DNA of 64,000 bases from Prosthecobacter sp. (GTDB lineage: Bacteria > Verrucomicrobiota > Verrucomicrobiia > Verrucomicrobiales > Verrucomicrobiaceae), in NCBI RefSeq assembly GCF_034366625.1, contig NZ_JAXMIH010000007.1:86172-150171 (forward strand), written 5' to 3'. The position numbers were made by a program, and so were the translations under genes. Below, piece after piece: positions 56,351 to 64,000 of this stretch. Within the stretch, counting starts at the first letter, position 1. Every line of letters begins with the position of its first letter. The notes beneath the pieces were generated by a model that was given only the letters and a program-made list of their open reading frames with translations, searched no databases and was not told the origin of the DNA.

Positions 56351-56908
56351 ATGAACATCGCGCCGTCCATTCTCCTCCTCAGTGTTGGGCTCCTGCTTGT
56401 TGGCTGCGGTGAACCTGTGGCGGACGTGGCCAAGCCGCAGAGCTATGAGAAAGGCGGGCTCAAGTTCCGGTATCCCGGCAATTGGAAGATTGCGGAGGAT
56501 GAGGATTTGGGGGAGGGCGTTCGCCATCTTTCTGTCGAGACCGGTGGCGATGCGTTGGTGGTGGTCCAGCTTTTCCCCATGGCGTCCGCCCATTCGCTGG
56601 AAGATTATGCGCGTGCCTTTTCTACCGAGACTGCGGCGGCGCTTCCCATTGGCAAGATGATGGGTTCAAAGTTCACGCCACTGGCGGAAGCCGACGGTTT
56701 TGCCCGGTTGCAGGAAAATTGTACGCTGCAACTCCTCGGCGAGAAGATACCGCACGTGCGGTATTACCTGAGCCGCGATTTCGGCGAGTTGCGCTGGTTC
56801 CTGATCTGTCAGGTGGCTGACGAGGATCTGCAACAAGTGACGGACGGCTTCAAGCAGGTGGCGGCATCGCTGAGTGTGGCGCTGCCGGCGGCAGGCACGG
56901 CACCGTAA
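56351..56908 (+). CDS. Lipoprotein with PsbP-like domain
   Basis: A 185-residue lipoprotein: lipobox LVGC at residues 16-19 (MNIAPSILLLSVGLLLVGC), then a domain that fits the PsbP/DUF1795-type 'photosystem II-like' fold (GLKFRYPGNWKIAEDEDLG, ALVVVQLFPM, LRWFLICQVADEDLQQ, DGFKQVAASL). These domains occur in many bacteria with unknown roles. Plus strand, convergent with moaC, 3 nt apart. Confidence 0.65.
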   Translation: MNIAPSILLLSVGLLLVGCGEPVADVAKPQSYEKGGLKFRYPGNWKIAEDEDLGEGVRHLSVETGGDALVVVQLFPMASAHSLEDYARAFSTETAAALPIGKMMGSKFTPLAEADGFARLQENCTLQLLGEKIPHVRYYLSRDFGELRWFLICQVADEDLQQVTDGFKQVAASLSVALPAAGTAP

Positions 56909-56911
56909 GCT

Positions 56912-57364
56912 TCACAAGCTCTGCTTGGTCTTGCTCACCAGACGAATGCCTTCGATCCGCATCTTCTTGTCGGCGGCTTTGCACATGTCGTAGATCGTCA
57001 GCGCGGCGATGCTGACAGCCGTGAGAGCCTCCATCTCGACACCAGTCGCGGCCACCGTGATGGCAGTGGCGGTGATGTGAACGGCCTTGGGACGCAGATC
57101 GAAGTCGATCTGCACTTTGCTGAGCGGGATCTGGTGGCAGAGCGGAATAAGGTGCTGCGTCTGCTTCGCGGCCTGGATGCCGGCGATGCGCGCGATGCTG
57201 AGCACGTCGCCCTTCTTGATTTGATTCTTCCGAATGAGCTCAAGCGTGGTCGGGGCGAGCATGATGCGGCCTTCGGCGACGGCTTCACGGCGCATGGGCG
57301 GTTTGGCGGAGACATCCACCATGGCGGCTTCGCCTTTGCGATTGAGGTGAGTCAGTTTGCTCAT
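56912..57364 (-). CDS. moaC: Cyclic pyranopterin monophosphate synthase
   Basis: A 150-residue enzyme acting in the cytoplasm with MoaA to make cyclic pyranopterin monophosphate, the first step to the molybdenum cofactor. Motifs [13 protein letters not shown] (with catalytic His), [23 protein letters not shown] and [13 protein letters not shown] are present; the length is normal. It sits next to moaA, 110 nt apart, on the same strand. Confidence 0.93.
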   Translation of the reverse strand: MSKLTHLNRKGEAAMVDVSAKPPMRREAVAEGRIMLAPTTLELIRKNQIKKGDVLSIARIAGIQAAKQTQHLIPLCHQIPLSKVQIDFDLRPKAVHITATAITVAATGVEMEALTAVSIAALTIYDMCKAADKKMRIEGIRLVSKTKQSL

Positions 57365-57474
57365 GGAAGAAAGGGGGAAGGGTTATGAGTTAGAGGTTAA
57401 GAGATGGGCGTTCTGCGTCACATGTTTTCCTCAACCATAACCCATAACCCATAACGGATAACTCATCACCTCCC
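57365..57474. repeat. Palindromic repeat with CATAACC tandem between moaC and moaA
   Basis: An inverted repeat pairs ATGAGTTA...GTTA at 57384-57398 with TAAC...TAACTCAT at 57452-57466. The right side carries three tandem CATAACC units (57436-57455). It is probably another mobile palindromic repeat type. No riboswitch-like (MoCo) fold is evident. Confidence 0.55.
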
Positions 57475-58509
57475 TCACCCCCCAATCGCGATCATGCGGC
57501 GGTTCGGCTGGTAGTTGTGGCGGAAGTCGTGCTCCTTGGGCTTGCGGGCGACGACGTTTTGGAAGAACGCGGCGAGTTCGGCATCGTCACAGCCGCCGCG
57601 TAGAACGCTGCGCAGGTCAAACTCCAGGAAACTGCCGAGGCAGGGGCGCAGCTTGCCGTCGCAGGTGAGGCGGAGCTTGTTGCAGTTCTCACAGAAGTGC
57701 AGGTTGGTCATCGCGCCGATGAAGCCGATCTTCTGGTCGGTGGCGGGGACACGGTGATAGACGGCGGGGCCATTCGTTTTGAAATCAGGCTCCTCAATGA
57801 GCGGACCGGTCGTTTGCTCGACGAGCTTCTTCGCCGTGGCGATGGGCAGGAAGTTAGCCTCACTGAGCACTTCCTGGGTGCTGACGGGCATGAGTTCGAT
57901 GAAGCGGAGCAGGGCGTTCTTGCTGGCCGCATAGTCGATCAAGGCGGGAAGCTCGCGTTCGGTCTGGTTCTTCATGAGAACGCAGTTGAGGCGGATGGAT
58001 TCAAAACCGGCGTCGATGGCAGCATCGATGCCTTCCAGCACGCGCGGCAGGAGATCGCGGCTCGTGGTGCGCTGGTAAACGGCGCGGTCGAGGGAATCAA
58101 GCGAGATGTTGGCCGTGCGGACCCCTCCTTGGGCAAGTTGTTCGGCAAGAGTGCGTCCCTTGTCGGTTTTGGCGAGCAAGGTGCCGTTGGTGGAGATGGC
58201 GACGCCTTCAATGCCGGGGATTTTCGTCAGTTCGCCGCAGAATCCGGCGATGCCAGGGCGTGTCAGCGGCTCGCCACCCGTGACACGGATGCGTTTGATG
58301 CCGAGTGTGGCCCCCACACGCACGACACGCAGCATTTCATCGTAGGTGAGCGTGTCTTCCTTGGCGAACCACGGCTGCTCCTCCTCGGGCATGCAATAAC
58401 GGCAGCGTTCGTTGCACCGGTCGGTGACGGAGACGCGCAGATAGGAGATGCGATGGCCGAAGGGGTCTTCCACAAGGATGGAGGCGTTGAAACGCTCTTC
58501 TAACCACAT
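57475..58509 (-). CDS. moaA: GTP 3',8-cyclase (radical SAM)
   Basis: A 344-residue radical-SAM enzyme. The SAM cluster motif CNERCRYC is at Cys32/36/39 and the C-terminal second cluster Cys residues lie in FCENCNKLRLTCDGKLRPC. TGGEPLTRPGI and ISTNGTLLA are canonical. ATG 58509 gives the standard N-terminus; the open frame further upstream overlaps the kinase gene and is not conserved. The C-terminal end MIAIGG has the expected Gly-Gly terminus. It makes the pterin precursor that MoaC completes. Confidence 0.95.
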   Translation of the reverse strand: MWLEERFNASILVEDPFGHRISYLRVSVTDRCNERCRYCMPEEEQPWFAKEDTLTYDEMLRVVRVGATLGIKRIRVTGGEPLTRPGIAGFCGELTKIPGIEGVAISTNGTLLAKTDKGRTLAEQLAQGGVRTANISLDSLDRAVYQRTTSRDLLPRVLEGIDAAIDAGFESIRLNCVLMKNQTERELPALIDYAASKNALLRFIELMPVSTQEVLSEANFLPIATAKKLVEQTTGPLIEEPDFKTNGPAVYHRVPATDQKIGFIGAMTNLHFCENCNKLRLTCDGKLRPCLGSFLEFDLRSVLRGGCDDAELAAFFQNVVARKPKEHDFRHNYQPNRRMIAIGG

Positions 58510-58522
58510 TCTACGTGCGTGC

Positions 58523-59779
58523 TCAAGCCTTCGTATGCTGCAATGGTACGCGCATGGTGAAGCTCGTTTCGACGCCCGGCGTGCTGGTGAGCTCGATTGT
58601 GCCGCCATGGGCCTCGACCGCCCGTTTGACGATGGAAAGCCCGAGCCCGGTGCCCTTGATCTCCGAGGAGTGATGCTTGTTCCCCCGATAGAAGCGTTTG
58701 AAGACGAAGGGCAGGTCGTGCGCGGGGATGCCAATGCCGTTGTCGCTGACTTTGAGGATGCAGTGGTCCTGCTGCCATTCACCGGAGACGCGGATGACGA
58801 GGCCGGGCCGGTTGTTCTCCTTGACGGAGTTTTCGATGAGGTTGGTGAAGACCTGGTCCCAGTAAAAGCGGTCGCCCTGGAGTTTGCCTCCATCCTTGGG
58901 AAAATCGAACTCAAGGCGCACGTTGCGGCCTTCCATCATGGGGGCCAGATGATCAGCGGCATCCTGCACGCAGGCGCGGACGCTGAAGGGTTCGCAGTTC
59001 AGGGGCGTGCTGGAATCTTCCAAACGCGAGATGGCGAGCATGTCCTCGATGATGCGGGCGATGCGCTTGCCGTGCTTCTCCATCACATCGAGGCATTTTT
59101 TCATCGAGGCGGGATTGGGCGTGCCGCCGTCCTGCATCATTTCGATGTAGCCGTTGATGATGGTGAGCGGTGTGCGCAACTCATGCGACGCATTGGCGAC
59201 GAAATCCTGCCGGATCTGCTCGGTCATCGCGGATTCGGTGATGTCCTGGATCATGAGCCAGGCACCACCGCCGGACGTGGTGGGCAGCGGGGCAGATTCG
59301 ATGAGGAAATGGCGTCCGCCGAGGTCCGTCCCGGCGCCGACAGAAGACGGCAGCATCTGGATGCGGCGCACGGTGTGGCGTTTTTCCAGCATGGCCTCCT
59401 GCACGAGGCTGGCGATCTGGTGATCGCGCACTTCCTCGATGAGGGCGCGGCCGGGACGGATTTCCTGGCGGTTGAGGAGTTTTTTCAGCGGTTGGTTGGC
59501 GTAACGGATGTGCAGGTGCTCGTCCACCAGCGCGATGCCCTGGCTGATCTCGCCCAGCAGGGTTTCAAAAACGCGCCGTTGTTCCGCCTGCTGCTCGGCC
59601 TGCTGGCGGGCGTGATAAAGGGCACCTGCCTGCTCCGGCAGTTGGTTCGCATCCCGTGCCCGCATGCCGATGGATTTTGCCACGCCCTCCCACCGCCGCA
59701 GCCAGTGCTTTTCACGCTGCATCCAGGTGATGAGACACGCGGCCAGCAGCAGGGTGAGGACGAGGCAGAGCGTGGTCAT
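58523..59779 (-). CDS. PhoR-like sensor histidine kinase
   Basis: A 418-residue kinase: one N-terminal membrane helix (TLCLVLTLLLAACLITWM), a PAS-like domain (about 72-180), HisKA with ASHELRTPL (His199) and HATPase with NLIENSVKEN (N box), DNGIGIPAHDLPFVFKRFYRG and GTGLGLSIVKR. The layout is that of PhoR-type kinases with a short membrane anchor, which sense internal signals or phosphate limitation. Its start overlaps the response regulator stop as ATGA, so it is downstream in the same transcript. Confidence 0.9.
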   Translation of the reverse strand: MTTLCLVLTLLLAACLITWMQREKHWLRRWEGVAKSIGMRARDANQLPEQAGALYHARQQAEQQAEQRRVFETLLGEISQGIALVDEHLHIRYANQPLKKLLNRQEIRPGRALIEEVRDHQIASLVQEAMLEKRHTVRRIQMLPSSVGAGTDLGGRHFLIESAPLPTTSGGGAWLMIQDITESAMTEQIRQDFVANASHELRTPLTIINGYIEMMQDGGTPNPASMKKCLDVMEKHGKRIARIIEDMLAISRLEDSSTPLNCEPFSVRACVQDAADHLAPMMEGRNVRLEFDFPKDGGKLQGDRFYWDQVFTNLIENSVKENNRPGLVIRVSGEWQQDHCILKVSDNGIGIPAHDLPFVFKRFYRGNKHHSSEIKGTGLGLSIVKRAVEAHGGTIELTSTPGVETSFTMRVPLQHTKA

Positions 59780-60468
59780 GCAGACGTGGGTGCGGCGGCT
59801 TCCGTCTGGAACTGGAAGCCCGTGCCGCGAATGGTGACGATATGCGCGCCCGCCGCGCCAAGCTTTTCGCGCAGACGCTTGATGTGGGTGTCCAGCGTCC
59901 GTGTGGCCACATCGCTGTTGTAGCCCCAGACCTCGCGCAAAAGATCCGCGCGGGTGTGGACGGTGGTGTCGTTTTCCATGAGGGTGGTCAGCAGCTTGAA
60001 CTCCGTGGTGGTAAGATCAAGCGGCGCGCCATCAAGGAAGAGTTTCATGTTTTTGCGGTCCAGCAGGAAACGACCGCGCTGGAGTTCGGAGACGTGCGTC
60101 ACCTTGTTCACCCGGCGCAGGATGGCGCTGATGCGCAGGTACAGCTCGCGCGGGCTGAAGGGTTTGGTGAGGTAGTCGTCGGCGCCCGCGTTCAGGCCTT
60201 CGACGCGGTCTTCGACGCCGTCGCGCGCGGTGAGGATCAGCACCGGCAGGGCGGGCAGGCGCTGGCGCAGGCGGCGCAGCACGGTCAGGCCATCCACCAG
60301 GGGCAGGCCGAGGTCGAACACCACGCCGTCGAAACCCTGCAAGGCCAGCCGCTCCAGGGCCTCGGCACCGTCGGCCGCGGTGGTGATGCGGTGGCCCGCT
60401 TGCGTGAGCTGAGCGCCCAGCGCGTCGCGCAGCAGTTCGTCGTCTTCAACAATCAGCAGGTGGGCCAT
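59776..60468 (-). CDS. OmpR-family response regulator, apparently chimeric
   Basis: A 230-residue regulator with receiver (acidic pocket near 8-11, Asp52 phospho-acceptor, Thr80, Lys102) and winged-helix DNA-binding domain (LDLTTTEFKLLTTLMEN, DLLREVWGYN, VRTLDTHIKRLREKL-like, RGTGFQF). The C-terminal half matches the PhoB-type partner of the kinase below. The N-terminal half (LIVEDDELLRDALGAQLTQ, RRLRQRLPALPVLIL) reads as a betaproteobacterial QseB/TctD-type receiver. The switch falls in GADDYLTKPF, conserved in both. The frame is intact, so this is either a true hybrid or, more likely, a join in assembly. Confidence 0.8.
   Translation of the reverse strand: MAHLLIVEDDELLRDALGAQLTQAGHRITTAADGAEALERLALQGFDGVVFDLGLPLVDGLTVLRRLRQRLPALPVLILTARDGVEDRVEGLNAGADDYLTKPFSPRELYLRISAILRRVNKVTHVSELQRGRFLLDRKNMKLFLDGAPLDLTTTEFKLLTTLMENDTTVHTRADLLREVWGYNSDVATRTLDTHIKRLREKLGAAGAHIVTIRGTGFQFQTEAAAPTSA
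60142..60190. other. Putative contig junction within conserved receiver motif
   Basis: Codons for about residues 93-109 of the regulator. Left of this block all genes look verrucomicrobial; right of it all look Burkholderiales, with visibly higher G+C and a different codon style. The DNA of the motif is the most likely place for two different genomes to be joined. Confidence 0.55.
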
Positions 60469-60507
60469 GGGGTCAGTTTAGCCGCGCCCTGCCGGGCGCT
60501 CGGACGT

Positions 60508-61413
60508 TCAGGCCGCTTCGGGCGGGCGCACGCGGAACGCGGTGGCCTTGCCGGCGTGGTCCTGACCGGCGTACACGGTGAGGTGCGGGTAGGGGATCTC
60601 GATGCCGGCGGCATCAAAGGCGGCCTTCAGGCGGCGCAGGTATTCGCGTTTCACGTTCCACTGCTCCAGGGGCCGGCAACGAAAGCGGCAGCGGATGACC
60701 ACCGCCGAGTCGGCCCAGCGTTCGACGCCGGCGATCTCCAGTTCGTTCGTGATGCTGGCGCCAAAGGCCGGCTCTTCGCGCATCGTCCGGGCCACTTCGG
60801 CCATGACCCGCATCACCTCGTCCACGTTCTCGCGGTAGGCCACGCCGATGTCCATGACCGCGTTGCTGAAGCCGCGCGTCATGTTGATCACGGTGCTGAT
60901 GTGGCCGTTGGGCACGTAGTGCACGTTGCCGTCGTAGTCGCGCAGCTGCACGTAGCGCAGCGTGACCACCTCCACCATGCCGGCGTGTTCGCCCAGCTTG
61001 ACCACATCACCCTGCCGGATCTGGTTTTCCAGCAGGATGAAGAAGCCGGTGAAAAAGTCCTTGACCAGGCTCTGGGCGCCAAAACCCACCGCCAGACCGA
61101 CCACGCCAGCCGCGCCCAGGATGGGCGCCACCGACACCCCCAGCTCGGAGAGCACCAGCATGCCGGCGATCAGGCTCACCACCACCCCGACCAGGTAGCG
61201 GAAGACACGGCCCAGGGTTTCGGCGCGCTTGCTCGACTCGCGGTCGTCCATGCGGCTGGCGATGCGTATGCGCAGCGTGCGTATGCCGCGCTGCAGGATG
61301 GCGACCAGCAGCCAGGCGGCGATGAGGATGATGGTCACCCGCAGCAGGGTGGTGGCAGCGCTGCCCAGGCTGATCCACCAGCGAGTGGCGAGGTCCAGGA
61401 TGTTGCCGTTCAT
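60508..61413 (-). CDS. Small-conductance mechanosensitive channel (MscS family)
   Basis: A 301-residue inner-membrane channel with two or three N-terminal helices, pore helix pattern GAAGVVGLAVGFGAQSLVKD, then the beta domain (FILLENQIRQGDVVKLG, VTLRYVQLRDYDGNVHYVPNG) and alpha-beta C-terminus (IRCRFRCRPLEQWNVKREYL). The family opens on osmotic downshift to release solutes. Its neighbour otsA makes the osmolyte trehalose, which fits an osmotic stress context. Codon use is proteobacterial. Confidence 0.93.
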   Translation of the reverse strand: MNGNILDLATRWWISLGSAATTLLRVTIILIAAWLLVAILQRGIRTLRIRIASRMDDRESSKRAETLGRVFRYLVGVVVSLIAGMLVLSELGVSVAPILGAAGVVGLAVGFGAQSLVKDFFTGFFILLENQIRQGDVVKLGEHAGMVEVVTLRYVQLRDYDGNVHYVPNGHISTVINMTRGFSNAVMDIGVAYRENVDEVMRVMAEVARTMREEPAFGASITNELEIAGVERWADSAVVIRCRFRCRPLEQWNVKREYLRRLKAAFDAAGIEIPYPHLTVYAGQDHAGKATAFRVRPPEAA

Positions 61414-61449
61414 GGGTGTTCCTCCAGAAGGGTTGTGAAAAAGGCCTCA

Positions 61450-61537
61450 CGGAGTCACCCAGGGCACCGCCGGGCCGGCTTTGCCGGACGGCCAGTGCCG
61501 CCCCCTTTGAGGGGGTAGCGCGAAGCGCTGCGGGGGT
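61450..61537. repeat. Comamonadaceae-type intergenic hairpin repeat
   Basis: Contains hairpins GCCGGGCCGGCTTTGCCGGA (about 61469-61488), GCCCCCTTTGAGGGGGTAGC (about 61501-61520) and GCGCGAAGCGC. This composite is very common between genes of Hydrogenophaga, Acidovorax and relatives, and has no counterpart left of 60 kb. Confidence 0.7.
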
Positions 61538-61544
61538 GTTCACT

Positions 61545-62918
<1,374 letters not shown>

Positions 62919-62977
62919 CAGAGAGCCTCCGCGCAGCGCGCTGCGGCATTCACCTTGGGAGCGGCCCGGCGGCTCAT

Positions 62978-64000
62978 CTAGATCACCGTGTCCCAGGCGG
63001 CCGACAGGCGAACGGCCGCGTTGATGATGCCCACCATGGAATAGGTCTGCGGGTAGTTGCCCCACATCTCGCCGGTGGTGGCGTGCGTGTCATCGGAGAG
63101 CATGCCCAGCGGGTTGCGCGCCTAGAGCATGGTCTCGAAGATGGCGCGGGCTTCTTCCACGCGGCCGATGCGCGCGAGCGCGTCGATGCGCCAGAAGGTG
63201 CAGATGTTGAACGCGGTTTCGGGCGTGCCGAAGTCGTCGGCCGCTTCGTAGCGCCGCATGTAGGGGCCGTCGCACAGGTGTTTCTCCAGCGCGTCCAGGG
63301 TGGCGATGAAGCGCGGGTCCATCGGATCGATGAAACCGACCTCGGCCATCAGCAGCACGCTGGCGTCGAGGTCGCGCCCGCCGAAGCTTTCGGCAAAGGC
63401 CTGGCGTTCCTCGCTCCACGATTCGCGCAGGATGCGCGCGCGCATGCCTTCGGCGTGTTTTTGCCAGTAGGCGGCGCGTTCGGACTGTTGCAGTGTCTGC
63501 GCGATCTTGGCCAGCCGGTCGCAGGCGGCCCAGCACATCAGTGCCGACGAGGTGTGCACACGGGCACGCGTGCGCAGTTCCCACATGCCGGCGTCGGGCT
63601 GGTCGAAGATGCGCACCGCTTTTTCGCCGACCGCTTCGAGCCGCTCGAACTCGGCCAGACCCGCCGGGTTGAGCAGGCGCCGGTCGTGGAAAGCCTGGGC
63701 TGCGCCGAGCACGATGTTGCCGTAGACGTCGTGCTGGAAATGTTCGTGGGCCTGGTTGCCCACGCGCACCGGACCCATGCCACGGTAGCCGGGCAGCCGT
63801 TCGCAGATGCGTTCGGGCAGGTCGCGTTCCAGCCCGATGCCGAACAGCGGCTGCACATGGCCCCCATTGGCACCGACCACCGCGTTGGACAGCCAGCGCA
63901 GGTAGTCTTCCATGGTGCCGACCTCGGCCAGGCTGTTGAGCGCCCGCACGACAAAGAAGGCGTCGCGCAGCCAGCAGTACCGGTAGTCCCAGTTGCGCTG
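62978..64000 (-). pseudogene. GH15 glucoamylase-like gene, interrupted by TAG and cut by window
   Basis: Reads from the right edge in frame: RNWDYRYCWLRDA near the edge is a GH15 signature, then GYRGMGPVRVGNQAHEHFQ, DVYGNIVLGAAQ and CTFWRIDALARIG. At 63122-63124 an in-frame TAG ends the main frame, but the frame continues to 62978 with the normal C-terminus NPLGMLSDDTHATTGEMWGN and YSMVGIINAAVRLS. A single C-to-T change from CAG would explain it. It may be a real nonsense mutation or a sequencing error. The N-terminus is outside the window. Confidence 0.7.

Noticed and set aside
57436..57455. CATAACC tandem, telomere-like
   Set aside because: Only three units in an intergenic palindrome; nothing suggests a replicon end.
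57365..57474. Molybdenum-cofactor riboswitch between moaC and moaA
   Set aside because: The region is explained by a palindromic repeat; no conserved MoCo motif recognised.
59842..61518. Long plus-strand frame across the response regulator and MscS genes
   Set aside because: His/Ala-rich shadow over two recognised minus-strand genes and across the probable junction.

Overview
Most of this window (about 1 to 60,150) reads as one genome segment from a Verrucomicrobiota bacterium, probably Verrucomicrobiales. The signs are three sets of the planctomycete/verrucomicrobial 'PSCyt/PSD1/DUF1501' secreted proteins, a PEP-CTERM protein, many Gfo/Idh/MocA oxidoreductases and SDRs, a PL10-type pectate lyase, a large secreted beta-helix protein, and short palindromic repeats scattered between and even inside genes. 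Planctomycetota is the main alternative. From about 60,150 to the right edge the sequence is more G+C-rich and reads as Burkholderiales (Comamonadaceae-like): MscS channel, trehalose-6-phosphate synthase, GH15 glucoamylase-like gene and a typical intergenic repeat. The switch falls inside a conserved motif of a response regulator gene, so the contig is probably chimeric there. I see no rRNA, tRNA, CRISPR array, insertion sequence or origin.

Layout. 1-8.7 kb: carbohydrate/organic-acid catabolism. It holds an edge-truncated amidohydrolase, an SDR, a sodium:solute symporter, two ATGA-coupled paralogous Cys-rich proteins, a secreted Kelch protein, and a minus-strand operon of two Gfo/Idh dehydrogenases, a HpcH/HpaI-type aldolase and an SDR. 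8.8-19.3 kb: a large cytochrome-like PSCyt protein, an FKBP isomerase, an SDR, a dimethylformamidase-like protein, then an operon of pectate lyase, PSD1 protein and DUF1501 protein. 19.3-23.7 kb: a cell-wall sensing locus with an M56 peptidase that carries an ExbD-like C-terminal domain, a BlaI repressor with two tandem operators, and divergent murA. 23.7-26.6 kb: LysR regulator, sugar isomerase/epimerase and Gfo/Idh dehydrogenase.

26.7-30.1 kb is a tight mlaEFDCA phospholipid-transport operon, followed by a solitary secretin, an ABC exporter pair and ligA. 37.4-41.4 kb holds the beta-helix protein, a nucleotidyltransferase toxin-like pair and a small membrane protein. 41.7-49 kb is an accessory zone: ileS with an in-frame palindromic insertion, a lower-G+C OLD-like ATPase/TOPRIM nuclease, an HTH regulator between 130-bp direct repeats, a palindrome island, a lipoprotein and a RelE/ParE-type toxin-antitoxin pair. 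49.4-60 kb has a DUF3592-type membrane protein, a Gfo/Idh dehydrogenase, a PEP-CTERM protein, a second PSD1-DUF1501 pair, a lipoprotein, moaC, moaA and a PhoR-like kinase with its response regulator.

The most unusual signals are (i) palindromic elements lying in frame inside three protein-coding genes, (ii) the M56-linker-ExbD fusion with a BlaI circuit next to murA, (iii) the repeat-bounded accessory zone around the OLD nuclease, and (iv) the response-regulator chimera.
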